From: Prevotella sp.
GTDB lineage: Bacteria > Bacteroidota > Bacteroidia > Bacteroidales > Dysgonomonadaceae
Direction: 5' to 3'
Length of the DNA stretch: 64,000 bases
Assembly: GCA_031285905.1 (NCBI GenBank)
Contig: JAITVH010000136.1
Span: forward strand, 50,253 to 114,252
In this document: positions 50,571 to 60,746 of the stretch, piece by piece
How the letters are laid out: each line of letters starts with the position of its first letter
Position numbering within the stretch: the first letter of the stretch is position 1
Made by a program: the position numbers and the translations under genes
The notes under the pieces: model-generated
The model's input: the letters and a program-made list of their open reading frames with translations, nothing else
What the model was told of the DNA's origin: nothing
Database searches by the model: none

Positions 50571-53500
50571 ATGGAAATTGCAAGTAAATACAATCCTGCG
50601 GAAGTAGAGGATAAATGGTATAAATATTGGCTCGAAAACAAATTTTTCCATTCTGAGCCGGATAAAAGTAAAGAACCTTATACGATAGTTATTCCTCCGC
50701 CAAACGTCACAGGTGTCCTTCATATGGGGCATATGCTGAACAATACAATACAGGATATACTTGTAAGAAGGGCCCGTATGCAGGGAAAGAATGCCTGTTG
50801 GGTACCGGGAACCGATCATGCATCTATTGCTACTGAGGCAAAGGTTGTGGCGAAACTGGCAGCAGAAGGGATCAATAAGAATGACCTTACCCGCGAAGAG
50901 TTTTTGAAACATGCCTGGGACTGGACTCACAAGCATGGTGGTATTATATTAGAACAGCTCAAAAAACTCGGAGCTTCCTGCGATTGGGACAGAACGTGTT
51001 TCACTATGGATGAGAAACGTTCGGAAAGCGTAATCAAAGTTTTCGTCGATTTATATAACAAAGGGCTTATCTATCGCGGCATTCGTATGGTGAACTGGGA
51101 TCCTTCGGCTAAAACGGCTGTTTCGGATGAAGAAGTTATCCATCAGGAAGTACATGGTAAATTATATTATATCAGATATAAGATAGCCCCCCTGCCCCCC
51201 CAAGGGGGGAGTGAGAGCGAAGCTCCAAAATTTCAGACGGCGAAATGGGACAATTACAATTTGTTGAAAGAGCATGCAAAAGATATGCGTAAATTTTCGA
51301 CAGAAGCGGAAGGTGCCTTATGGGAAATGTTACGAAAAAAACAATTGGGAGATAAATTCAGAAGACAACATATTATAGAAAATTTTATTGTCGATTTTAT
51401 TTGTCTGGATAAGAAGGTTGTTATTGAAGTTGATGGAAAATATCATAATCAACCAGAAATAGAACAAGCAGATAAACAAAGAGATGAAGTCCTATCAGAT
51501 CTGGGTTATACTGTTTTAAGATTTACTAACGAAGAAGTAATAGCAGATACTGAGCAAGTTCTGGAAAAGATAACGTCTGCACTCAATAGCTCCCCCCTCG
51601 GGGTAGTTGAGGGGGCTCGTGACTACATCGTTGTAGCTACAACCCGTCCCGAAACTATTTTCGGAGACGTAGCCGTTTGTATCAACCCCAATGATCTCAA
51701 GACTACCCATATGAAGGGCAAGAAGGTGATCGTACCTATTGCTAACCGTATTGTACCTATTGTTGAGGACGACTATGTAGATATGGAGTTCGGAACCGGA
51801 TTTCTTAAAGTGACTCCTGCGCATGATGTGAATGACTACATGCTAGGTGAAAAACATAATCTTCAAGGAATAGATATTTTTAATGATAATGGTACGTTGA
51901 ACTCGTATGGTTTGCAATACGAAGGAATGGATCGCTTTGATGTCCGCAAAAAGATTGAAAAGGATTTACAGGATGCCGGATTATTGGAAAAAGTGGAAGA
52001 TTATACCAATAGCGTAGGGTATTCGGAGCGGACACATGTGCCTATCGAACCAAAACTATCTATGCAATGGTTCCTCAAAATGGAACATCTGGCAAAACCT
52101 GCCCTGGATGCTGTAGAAAACGATACGATAAAGTTTCATCCTGCCAAGTTCAAAAACATGTACCGCCACTGGATGGAGAATATCAAAGACTGGAATATCA
52201 GCCGTCAGCTATGGTGGGGACATCAGATACCTGCTTACTATATACAAGCTCCTCTTAGTCCCCCTGATGGTGGAAACTGGGGTCTTGTAATTGCCGAAAG
52301 TAAAGAGAAAGCCCGTGAACGCGCTATAGCTAAGTATCCAACCTTGGGTACGTTAGGCGATGAATTCCAGCTTGTTCAGGACGAAGATTGCCTTGATACA
52401 TGGTTCTCTTCGTGGTTGTGGCCTATATCTGTGTTCGACGGGATAAACAATCCTGATAACAAAGACATTAATTATTATTATCCGACTAATGATCTGGTAA
52501 CTGCTCCGGAGATTATTTTCTTCTGGGTGGCACGTATGATCATGTCAGGCTATGAATATAGAAAAGAAGCGTGTTTCCATAATGTATATTTCACCGGTAT
52601 CGTTCGTGATAAATTAGGTAGGAAGATGTCGAAATCACTTGGCAATTCGCCTGATCCTATCGAATTGATGGAGAAATATGGTGCGGATGGTGTGCGTATG
52701 GGAATGCTACTTACTTCACCTGCCGGAAACGACTTACCATTTGATGAAAGCCTTTGCGAGCAAGGACGTAATTTCAATAACAAAATATGGAATGCTTTTC
52801 GTCTGGTAAAAGGATGGGAAGTAAATGACAGCATAGAGCAGCCGGAATCATCAAAAATAGCAATTGAATGGTTTACAAATATATTGGCCAAGACTATTGG
52901 CGAAATGGATGATCTGTTTAGTAAATACCGTTTATCCGAAGCGTTGATGGGTGTTTATAAGCTATTCTGGGATGAATTCTCTTCGTGGTACCTGGAGATG
53001 GTAAAACCTGCCTATCAACAACCAATAGATAAGAAAACTTATGAGGCGACTTTAGGATTCTTTGATTCGTTGCTCCGTTTGCTTCATCCGTTTATGCCGT
53101 TCATTACGGAAGAGCTATGGCAGGCCTTAAGTGGAAGGGAAGAAGGTGAGAGCATTATGGTGTCGGCAATGCCTGCGGATACTGAATTTAATGCTGATCT
53201 GATTGATGCTTTTGATAAGGTGAAGGAAACTATTGCGGGTATTCGTACTATACGTTTGCAAAAGAATATTCCGAACAAAGAAGAATTATCCCTTGAAGTA
53301 ACAGGAGAGTACACTCCCGTATTTAATAGTGTTATTTCCAAGATGGGTAATCTGGCATCGGTAAAACTAGTGGTCGAAAAAGATCCTACAGCGGCTTCGT
53401 TCCTCGTTGGTACAACAGAGTTCTCTATTCCTTTAGGCAATAACATCGATATAGAAGCAGAACTAAAGAAACTGAATGAAGAATTGGTTTATCTTGAAGG

Positions 53501-53651
53501 TTTCCTTAAGTCGGTAACGAATAAATTAAGCAATGAAAAATTTGTTGCCAATGCAAAACCTGAAATTGTAGAGAACGAGCGGAAAAAGCAAGCCGATGCG
53601 GAAAGTAAAATTAAGACAATAAAAGAAAGTATAAAAAATCTAAGTCAATAA
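50571..53651 (+). CDS. valS: Valyl-tRNA synthetase carrying in-frame DUF559 insertion
   Basis: [14 protein letters not shown] (HIGH), [13 protein letters not shown] editing motif, [14 protein letters not shown] (KMSKS); 1026 aa, longer than expected by the inserted segments. Confidence 0.97.
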   Translation: MEIASKYNPAEVEDKWYKYWLENKFFHSEPDKSKEPYTIVIPPPNVTGVLHMGHMLNNTIQDILVRRARMQGKNACWVPGTDHASIATEAKVVAKLAAEGINKNDLTREEFLKHAWDWTHKHGGIILEQLKKLGASCDWDRTCFTMDEKRSESVIKVFVDLYNKGLIYRGIRMVNWDPSAKTAVSDEEVIHQEVHGKLYYIRYKIAPLPPQGGSESEAPKFQTAKWDNYNLLKEHAKDMRKFSTEAEGALWEMLRKKQLGDKFRRQHIIENFIVDFICLDKKVVIEVDGKYHNQPEIEQADKQRDEVLSDLGYTVLRFTNEEVIADTEQVLEKITSALNSSPLGVVEGARDYIVVATTRPETIFGDVAVCINPNDLKTTHMKGKKVIVPIANRIVPIVEDDYVDMEFGTGFLKVTPAHDVNDYMLGEKHNLQGIDIFNDNGTLNSYGLQYEGMDRFDVRKKIEKDLQDAGLLEKVEDYTNSVGYSERTHVPIEPKLSMQWFLKMEHLAKPALDAVENDTIKFHPAKFKNMYRHWMENIKDWNISRQLWWGHQIPAYYIQAPLSPPDGGNWGLVIAESKEKARERAIAKYPTLGTLGDEFQLVQDEDCLDTWFSSWLWPISVFDGINNPDNKDINYYYPTNDLVTAPEIIFFWVARMIMSGYEYRKEACFHNVYFTGIVRDKLGRKMSKSLGNSPDPIELMEKYGADGVRMGMLLTSPAGNDLPFDESLCEQGRNFNNKIWNAFRLVKGWEVNDSIEQPESSKIAIEWFTNILAKTIGEMDDLFSKYRLSEALMGVYKLFWDEFSSWYLEMVKPAYQQPIDKKTYEATLGFFDSLLRLLHPFMPFITEELWQALSGREEGESIMVSAMPADTEFNADLIDAFDKVKETIAGIRTIRLQKNIPNKEELSLEVTGEYTPVFNSVISKMGNLASVKLVVEKDPTAASFLVGTTEFSIPLGNNIDIEAELKKLNEELVYLEGFLKSVTNKLSNEKFVANAKPEIVENERKKQADAESKIKTIKESIKNLSQ
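51186..51620 (+). mobile_element. In-frame 435-bp insertion within valS: inverted-repeat-bounded DUF559 (Vsr-like) nuclease domain
   Basis: Interrupts [19 protein letters not shown]; left end AGCCCCCCTGCCCCCCCAAGGGGGGAG, right end (reverse complement) AGCCCCCTCAACTACCCCGAGGGGGGAG; cargo [99 protein letters not shown]. Confidence 0.8.
52247..52288 (+). repeat. Short palindromic in-frame repeat insertion within valS
   Basis: agctcctcttagtccccctgatggtggaaactggggtctt encoding [12 protein letters not shown] between PAYY and [13 protein letters not shown]. Confidence 0.6.
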
Positions 53652-53654
53652 AAA

Positions 53655-54392
53655 ATGATAATATTCCGTATACTTTACTCCATTTATCAATGGATCATAT
53701 TTGTTCCGTTGCTAATCCTTTCCACTATTTGGTGTACATTGACTATTATTATCGGTTCTACCCTTGGGAATAATAAATTCTGGGGATATTATCCGGGAGT
53801 AATATGGGGAAGGTTTGTCTGTATGGCTGCACTTCTAAGAGTCAAAATAAACAAGAATAAGAACCTGGATAAGAACCAGTCATACGTATTTGTTGCCAAT
53901 CATCAGAGTGCCTTCGATATTTTCCTGGTATATGGGTATCTGGGGCACAATTTCAAATGGCTGATGAAGCAAAGCCTCAAGAAGATGCCATTGGTGGGTT
54001 TTGCCTCCGCCAAAGCGGGACATGTATTTGTCGATTCTTCGAGCCGGCAAGGGATAGTTGATACGATGAGAAATACAAAAAATACATTAAAGGACGGAAT
54101 GTCTACTGTTGTTTTTCCTGAGGGTCATCGTTCTCCTGATGGAAAGATGGCGGAATTCAAGAAAGGAGCTTTTCAGACAGCTGTGAGTCTTAAGTTACCC
54201 ATCGTGCCATTGACTATAGACGGAGCATATAAAGTTCTGCCAATCCATTCATGGTGGATGAACCCCTCCAAGATAACACTCACATTCCATGATCCGATAA
54301 AGACTTCTGATTTAAAGAATGACGATTTACCCGATTTAATAAATAAAGTTTACTCAATTATAGAATCGTCTTTACCGGAAGAGAACAGATAG
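53655..54392 (+). CDS. plsC: 1-acyl-sn-glycerol-3-phosphate acyltransferase
   Basis: VANHQSAFDIFLVYG (HX4D) and VVFPEGHRSPDGKMAEFKKGAFQTAVSLKLPIVPLTI. Confidence 0.93.
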   Translation: MIIFRILYSIYQWIIFVPLLILSTIWCTLTIIIGSTLGNNKFWGYYPGVIWGRFVCMAALLRVKINKNKNLDKNQSYVFVANHQSAFDIFLVYGYLGHNFKWLMKQSLKKMPLVGFASAKAGHVFVDSSSRQGIVDTMRNTKNTLKDGMSTVVFPEGHRSPDGKMAEFKKGAFQTAVSLKLPIVPLTIDGAYKVLPIHSWWMNPSKITLTFHDPIKTSDLKNDDLPDLINKVYSIIESSLPEENR

Positions 54393-54446
54393 ATTTAATA
54401 CCGGAACATAACATTTATCACCTTATATATAACTAAACCAAAAATC

Positions 54447-56640
54447 ATGAGAAAACGATTAATTCTTTTTGCACTTGTTTCTTTATTCGTCGTGCAATTA
54501 ATGGCTCAGACTGAGTATATCCGTATATCGACAAATGAAACCGATCTGGTCTTGCGTATAGATCAAAACAATAAACGACTATTCCAGGCTTATCTTGGTA
54601 CTAAGTTAATGAATGAGTCGGAATTTCCGTCACTGGCCTTTGCATCAAAAGGTGGTTCTGATGCCAGCTCACCATCTAAGGGTTGGGAAGTATACCCTTT
54701 CGGGTACAGAAGATTTCTTCGATCCGGCTTTTGCCATTCAGCATAATGATGGTAATTTGACATCGGTATTGTACTATGTTTCACATAATACAAAGAACAT
54801 CGATAGTAATGTTACACAGACCACTGTTGTGATGAAAGATGATGTTTATCCTTTGGAGGTTAAATTATGTTATATCAGCTATGTAAAAGAGAACATCATT
54901 AAAACATGGACTGAAATTGTACATCAGGAAAAGAAACCGGTGACGATCAACCGTTATGCATCCTCCATGCTATATTTTGAAGCACCGAAATATTACCTTA
55001 CTGAATTTAGTGGCGATTGGGCAAAAGAAGTAAATATGTCGAACCAGCAACTACAGTTCGGCAAAAAGATAATTGACAGTAAATTAGGATCACGTGCAGC
55101 CATGTACGCACAGCCATTTTTCCAGTTGGGATTGGGGCAGCCGGTACAGGAAGGGCAGGGGACTGTGATGCTTGGAACAATAGGCTGGACAGGTAACTTC
55201 CAGTTTACATTTGAAATAGATAATGCAAGCAACCTGCGTGTTATTTCGGGTATCAATCCTTTTCTTTCCAATTACGAATTGAAACCGAACGAAGTCTTTA
55301 CTACTCCCGAGTTTATCTTTACCATCAGTGAAGAAGGTACAGGCAAGGCTAGTCGCAATTTCCATTCGTGGGCACGTGACTATCAGTTGAAAGATGGAAA
55401 AGGCGACCGTCTGACATTACTAAATAACTGGGAAGCCACTTATTTTGGCTTTGATGAACCTAAGTTGGAAGAACTGATGAAGGATGCTAAGAATCTGGGT
55501 GTAGATATGTTCTTGCTCGATGATGGCTGGTTTGCTAATAAATACCCACGAAATTCAGACAAACAGGGTCTAGGTGACTGGGATGTAACAAAAGAGAAAC
55601 TGCCTAATGGTGTTCCTCACTTGGTGAAGGCTGCTAAAGATGCAGGTGTGAAATTCGGTATCTGGATTGAGCCTGAGATGGTAAATCCGAAGAGCGAGTT
55701 GTTCGAAAAACATCCTGAGTGGGCAATTCATCTGCCGAATCGTGAAAGATATTATTATCGCAATCAGTTAGTGCTTGATCTGAGTAACCCGAAAGTACAG
55801 GATTATGTGTTTGAGGTAGTAGACAAGCTGATGATAGAGAATCCTGAAATAGCATTCTTTAAATGGGATTGTAACAGCCCGATTACGAATGTGTATTCTT
55901 TCTATCTGAAAGATAAGCAGAACAATCTTTATGTCGATCATGTACGTGGAGTATACAATGTATTTAAACGGGTGAATGAAAAATATCCAAACATACCAAT
56001 GATGCTTTGCTCGGGTGGCGGCGGTCGTTGCGATTATGAAGCGTTGAAATACTTTACTGAGTTTTGGTGTAGTGATAATACCGATCCTATCGAGCGCATA
56101 TTTATTCAATGGGGATTCTCCCAATTCTTTCCATCTAAAGCGATGGATGCACATGTAACAAGCTGGAACAGCCGTACAAGCGTGAAATTCCGTACGGATG
56201 TAGCTTTCATGTGTAAGCTGGGCTTTGATATCCGCCTGAACGAAATGAAAGAGGATGACCTGAAATACTGTCAGAATGCGGTTGCTAACTATAACCGTCT
56301 GAAAAAAGTAATACTCGATGGCGATCTTTACCGCCTTGTTTCGCCATACGAGTCAAACCATATGTCGGTAATGCATGTGAGTCCGGCAAAAGATAAGGCT
56401 GTATTATATGCCTATGACGTTTATCCACGCTATAGTGAAAAACTATATCCTGTGAAACTGCAAGGACTCGATCCAGCAAAGATGTACAAAGTGGAGGAGA
56501 TCAACCTGATGCCTAACCAGAATTCAGGATTGAAAGCCAATGGTAAAGTGTTTTCGGGCGACTTCCTGATGAAGGCCGGACTGGATGTATTCACTACCCG
56601 TCAGGCAAACAGTAGGATAATTGAAATTACTGCGCAATAG
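54447..56640 (+). pseudogene. GH36 alpha-galactosidase, frameshifted near 54705
   Basis: ORF1 54447..54746 carries signal peptide and N-terminus (TYLG-like QAYLGTKL); ORF2 carries GH36 catalytic region DMFLLDDGWFANKYP, FGIWIEPEMVNPKSELFEKHPEWAIH, FFKWDCNSPI, SGGGGRCDYEAL; frames differ by +1. Confidence 0.88.
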
Positions 56641-56683
56641 ATAGAGAATTAGTAAGTATTGTAAAAGTACTTTTATATAATAC

Positions 56684-56724
56684 ACAGATACAGGATTTTA
56701 CAATATTCTGTATCTGTTTTTTTT
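56684..56724 (+). terminator. Terminator after GH36 gene
   Basis: acagatacaggattttacaatattctgtatctgttttttttg. Confidence 0.75.
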
Positions 56725-56744
56725 GCTAATGTTAAAATTTAATA

Positions 56745-56752
56745 TATCTTTG
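56745..56752 (+). promoter_or_regulatory. Bacteroidota-type -7 element (TATCTTTG) upstream of C10 peptidase
   Basis: TAnnTTTG about 26 bp before start. Confidence 0.4.
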
Positions 56753-56777
56753 GTTAAATTTTAACAAACTGCGCAAT

Positions 56778-58292
56778 ATGAAGAAATGTAATTTAGTGGT
56801 GTTTTTAATTTCAACATTTTTACTTTTTAGTTGTTCTAATAGAGAGGAGGAATACGATGTATCAATGGAGGAGGATACCGGGTTTGAATTGACAGAAGCG
56901 GAAAAAGGCTTATTAGCCAGGGCTTCGCGAACAAACAACAGTATATCTATAGAGAATGCAATGCAGGAAGCAGAACAGTTAGCCAATCTGCTGGACTTGA
57001 GCGGTAAAGGATTAAAGTCGGGGCAGAAACGCGAAATAGCGGATATTAAGGTTGTATCCGGTATTACCTTAAAGACTAAATCGAATGCGGATGACTCTGA
57101 TCTGTTACCCGATACACTGGCCTATATATTCAATTATGCTGATGATGGCGGCTTTGCCCTCATCTCGGCCGACCAGCGTATCAGCGAGTCGGTATTGGCC
57201 TATAGCCTTTCGGGTAATTTAGGTGATAGTACAGATAACCCGGGGCTGGCGATCTTTCTTGACAATGCTGCCGACAGGATTATCTATGACATCAAGCAGG
57301 CGGAGTATGCAAAGGATTCGCTTCTACAGGTGCTTGCTGAAAAGTATGGCAGAGAAGATTTACCGTCCACTAAATCAACTGATCCTGGTTTGGAACGGGT
57401 AGATATGGTTGAAGTACCTGACGGCCCATGGGAAACATCGGCTATTGTGGAACCCTTGCTGCCTGTAGAGTGGGGACAGAGAGAGCCATATAATGACCTG
57501 GTGAAAAATAAAAAGAGTTGTGGAACTATACCTACAGGGTGTGTAGCCGTAGCGGCTGCACAGATTATGGCATATTGGAAGCATCCCAAGAAACTAGATA
57601 ACGTAGAATTGGATTGGACTTCTATGAGAGTATATATAACAGATCCTGATCGGGATGGGGCATACTTACCTGGAGTTGCTCCTATTGATGTGAGTGCTCC
57701 GGCTGAAACAAAATACCAGATAGCCTATGTGATGGAAAGAATAGGCGCTCATACTGATATGGAATACGATTGTGATCTTAGCGGAACTAATACAGAAGAT
57801 GCCCGGGATTATATGAACCGTATCGGATTGATGGGTGGAAACGAACAAAAATGGGATTTTAATGAAATTATAGGCTCATTGAAAGCTGGCTGTCCTGTAT
57901 TGGCTGATGGTTTCAGAACATTGAAATACATTAATCTGTTTGGGCAAATAATTGGTGTTACTAAAGATGGGCATACATGGGTAATAGATGGATATCTGGT
58001 CAGGAAGCAACGGATGAAGGTAATCATAACCTACTATCCTCGTCCTTTGCCTCCTCGCCCGGGAGAATTACCAAAGAAAGAACTCCCTGTAAGGAGTACG
58101 ACATACACATACCGTTATAGTCGTATGACACACATTAACTGGGGGTGGAACGGAAGAGATAATGGTTTCTTTATGGAGGGCTGTTTTGACGCCTCAAAAA
58201 TGGAGTTTCACTCAAATACCAAAAGTGTGGAAACTAGCGAAAAAAATTATAAATTTAATAATAAAATTTATCCATATATAAAGAAAAGATAA
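56778..58292 (+). CDS. C10 (streptopain-like) cysteine peptidase with Spi-type propeptide
   Basis: Lipobox LFSCSN; GFALISADQRISESVLAYSLSG propeptide; SCGTIPTGCVAVAAAQIMAYWKHP (Cys) and GHTWVIDGY (His). Confidence 0.9.
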   Translation: MKKCNLVVFLISTFLLFSCSNREEEYDVSMEEDTGFELTEAEKGLLARASRTNNSISIENAMQEAEQLANLLDLSGKGLKSGQKREIADIKVVSGITLKTKSNADDSDLLPDTLAYIFNYADDGGFALISADQRISESVLAYSLSGNLGDSTDNPGLAIFLDNAADRIIYDIKQAEYAKDSLLQVLAEKYGREDLPSTKSTDPGLERVDMVEVPDGPWETSAIVEPLLPVEWGQREPYNDLVKNKKSCGTIPTGCVAVAAAQIMAYWKHPKKLDNVELDWTSMRVYITDPDRDGAYLPGVAPIDVSAPAETKYQIAYVMERIGAHTDMEYDCDLSGTNTEDARDYMNRIGLMGGNEQKWDFNEIIGSLKAGCPVLADGFRTLKYINLFGQIIGVTKDGHTWVIDGYLVRKQRMKVIITYYPRPLPPRPGELPKKELPVRSTTYTYRYSRMTHINWGWNGRDNGFFMEGCFDASKMEFHSNTKSVETSEKNYKFNNKIYPYIKKR

Positions 58293-58298
58293 GCTATT

Positions 58299-59096
58299 AT
58301 GATAAAGAAAAAGAACATATATATCGTTTTTCTGGTTATTTTTACTATTATAATAACTGGATGTGATCCGGGTTGGGATCCTCCTTACGAAAAAGAGTTG
58401 AATAATTCATATATACAATCTTTTCGCAGGGTAGATACTGTTTTTATTTGGGAAATGATGGGGGTTAAGATTGACTATCAGAAAAAAACGATAAACCGTA
58501 CATCATTTTCTATTTATACACAATGGAAACCGGATACAACTTTTTCCGTTTTCGAAGGAATTACCTTGTCTATACATCAGGGGAATCGTTATATTTCTTA
58601 TGGAGACAATGATGAGGTCGAGGCAAAATATTATGAATATATTTCATTGCTTGGCGATTCTACTTTTACTCTCAATAATGTAAGTAGTGGGATGGCGCCA
58701 CCTGCTGCTATTATTGACACATTATCCTCAATCTCTATTTTCTGTAATGAAGATTTCAGCGAAGACTTTCCTGCAGGGAGCGATATCAGTAGTTTGTTTT
58801 ATGTCTTCTTCGAGAACCCTTATTGGGTAGTAACGAATGGCTATAAGAGTTATTCAGGCGACCATAGTTATACAAGCTCTTCCATAAAAGAGGGATTCCC
58901 CTATGCAATAGAGGGCTGGGAATTGAATTCTATCGATTTCACTACTAAACCTTTTATCGGAGCTACCTGGGATTGCCAATTAACTCAGGCTCCCGATGTC
59001 ACTGGAATTTATTCCTTCGATGTGGAAGTAACCAAGACAGATGGAAAGAAGATTAGAGTAACATCCAGGCCTTTCGGAATAAAAGGTAGTGAATAG
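58299..59096 (+). CDS. Hypothetical lipoprotein (DUF5034-like)
   Basis: Lipobox IITGCDPG; ICNEDFSEDFPAGSDISSLF shared with 33856..34356 protein. Confidence 0.6.
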   Translation: MIKKKNIYIVFLVIFTIIITGCDPGWDPPYEKELNNSYIQSFRRVDTVFIWEMMGVKIDYQKKTINRTSFSIYTQWKPDTTFSVFEGITLSIHQGNRYISYGDNDEVEAKYYEYISLLGDSTFTLNNVSSGMAPPAAIIDTLSSISIFCNEDFSEDFPAGSDISSLFYVFFENPYWVVTNGYKSYSGDHSYTSSSIKEGFPYAIEGWELNSIDFTTKPFIGATWDCQLTQAPDVTGIYSFDVEVTKTDGKKIRVTSRPFGIKGSE

Positions 59097-59142
59097 TATC
59101 ACAGGAGCTTTGTATAAAAGAAAAGCAAGTATATAAAAACAG

Positions 59143-59172
59143 GCCGGAATAGTAAATATTCCGGCTTATTTA
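59143..59172 (+). terminator. Terminator
   Basis: gccggaatagtaaatattccggcttattta. Confidence 0.7.
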
Positions 59173-59194
59173 TTTACCGAATAAACATTCGTGT

Positions 59195-59202
59195 TATCTT
59201 TG
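59195..59202 (+). promoter_or_regulatory. Bacteroidota-type -7 element (TATCTTTG)
   Basis: TAnnTTTG about 27 bp before ORF 59229. Confidence 0.4.
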
Positions 59203-59228
59203 GGCTACTAAACCTAATTGGAGATACT

Positions 59229-60746
59229 ATGTGTAAAACCGTGAAGACCTTCTTTTTTGTAATTATTGCATCAGTATTTGCATTATTTACTACGTCGTGC
59301 GAATATGATGCTGATGGGGACAACTATCATGAGTTGGAACAACTCCCTAGCCAAATGGGGGTGTATATTAACCTGGCAAATCATATGCCGGGTAGCCTCA
59401 TCTATATTTATGGGCCTACTGCAATTACCTATCGGATCGAGCCGGATGTCGGACAGTTGCGTTCTATTAAATTCAGATATTATGATGAGGTCAGAGAAGA
59501 TTATAACAGCACCGGAAGTTTCATGATTGAACCGGAAGCATCGGATGCTGGGGTGGAAAAGGATTTGGAAGTTGATATAGAGATTGTGGCTAAGGATAAT
59601 AGCCTTGCAGGTGCCTTAGGTGGCTATCTGTATTCTGCCACAGTAGATTACAAAATAAAGTATGTAAGGATTACAGCCGATGATTTTACTGTGAAAAGCA
59701 GGGAAGTGGACAAGGTTGTCCTTCAAATGATAAATAAACCAAGTGATCCGTGTAAATTTGTGATCGACGGGAAAGAAATTGCTGATCTGGATGATATTGT
59801 ATTTGAAAGGACTAATTTTCCGGAAAATATAAATACGAGAGTTTATTTATTACCTGAAAATGCTTCTGTTCAGAATTTTGATCAATATAATTATGTTCAG
59901 CTTAAGTATCAGGACGATAAATTGGGTGGCCCAGATTTGCAGGAAAATGCATCCAGTTATATAGATGAGGATAAAGAAGAATTATATGTCTGGTCGTCAG
60001 ACAGGCTATATATACACGATAAGGGTCTGAATATTATATCAAGTAAAGATATAAGATTGGATGAAATAGCCGTTACTCCCGAGACAGGGCTGATCGTCTG
60101 CCGTCAGCAGGGAAATGCAGTTACTTATGCTGATAAAAGTTTTTCGACTGTTGTATCTACAATAAACAATATATTTCCCCGATACCGGGTAAACGAGAAA
60201 GATCAACTGATACAAGGACACAATTTTCAGGTAGATGTTTTTGATTTACATATGGGACTATTGGTCTATTCGATAAATTTCCCTGATGGGGTTTCTTATT
60301 TCGATATATCGAAGGATGGCAAATATTTATTTGTTAGGTCAGGCGAGGCAAATTGTGTCTATCTGTTGAATAACGATTCCGCTTCATTGGTATATTCATC
60401 TGACAGACCTTGTGTAGTACCACGTTTCCATCCTATTAATAAGTATCATATTGTTTTAGATAATCTAGGCCTTGGATTTGAGGTGTTTGATATTGAGACA
60501 CAACAAACTGTTTTTTCATCAAAGGGTGAATTTCAGAGTATAGACCCAGTAACAGGCAACCTGCTGTATTATGATGAGAATTACGATGAAAACTATCAAA
60601 ATCGTTTTGTTGATGCATCTTATAATGAAATATATGTACTAATCAACACTACGAGTTACCTTATCGGAGACTTTAAGTTATTTAATAATAATCTTATTAA
60701 GGGTACATATTATATTGATATTACATCTAAATTGACAAACGAATGA
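59229..60746 (+). CDS. Hypothetical lipoprotein, possible beta-propeller
   Basis: Lipobox TTSCEYD; repeated YxFDISKDGKYLFVRSGEANCVYLLNND-like blades; overlaps next gene by 4 nt. Confidence 0.65.
   Translation: MCKTVKTFFFVIIASVFALFTTSCEYDADGDNYHELEQLPSQMGVYINLANHMPGSLIYIYGPTAITYRIEPDVGQLRSIKFRYYDEVREDYNSTGSFMIEPEASDAGVEKDLEVDIEIVAKDNSLAGALGGYLYSATVDYKIKYVRITADDFTVKSREVDKVVLQMINKPSDPCKFVIDGKEIADLDDIVFERTNFPENINTRVYLLPENASVQNFDQYNYVQLKYQDDKLGGPDLQENASSYIDEDKEELYVWSSDRLYIHDKGLNIISSKDIRLDEIAVTPETGLIVCRQQGNAVTYADKSFSTVVSTINNIFPRYRVNEKDQLIQGHNFQVDVFDLHMGLLVYSINFPDGVSYFDISKDGKYLFVRSGEANCVYLLNNDSASLVYSSDRPCVVPRFHPINKYHIVLDNLGLGFEVFDIETQQTVFSSKGEFQSIDPVTGNLLYYDENYDENYQNRFVDASYNEIYVLINTTSYLIGDFKLFNNNLIKGTYYIDITSKLTNE

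Noticed and set aside
52067-52258. 63-aa ORF inside valS ending CLLYTSSS
   Set aside because: Out-of-frame reading of valS; not a separate gene or vector contamination.
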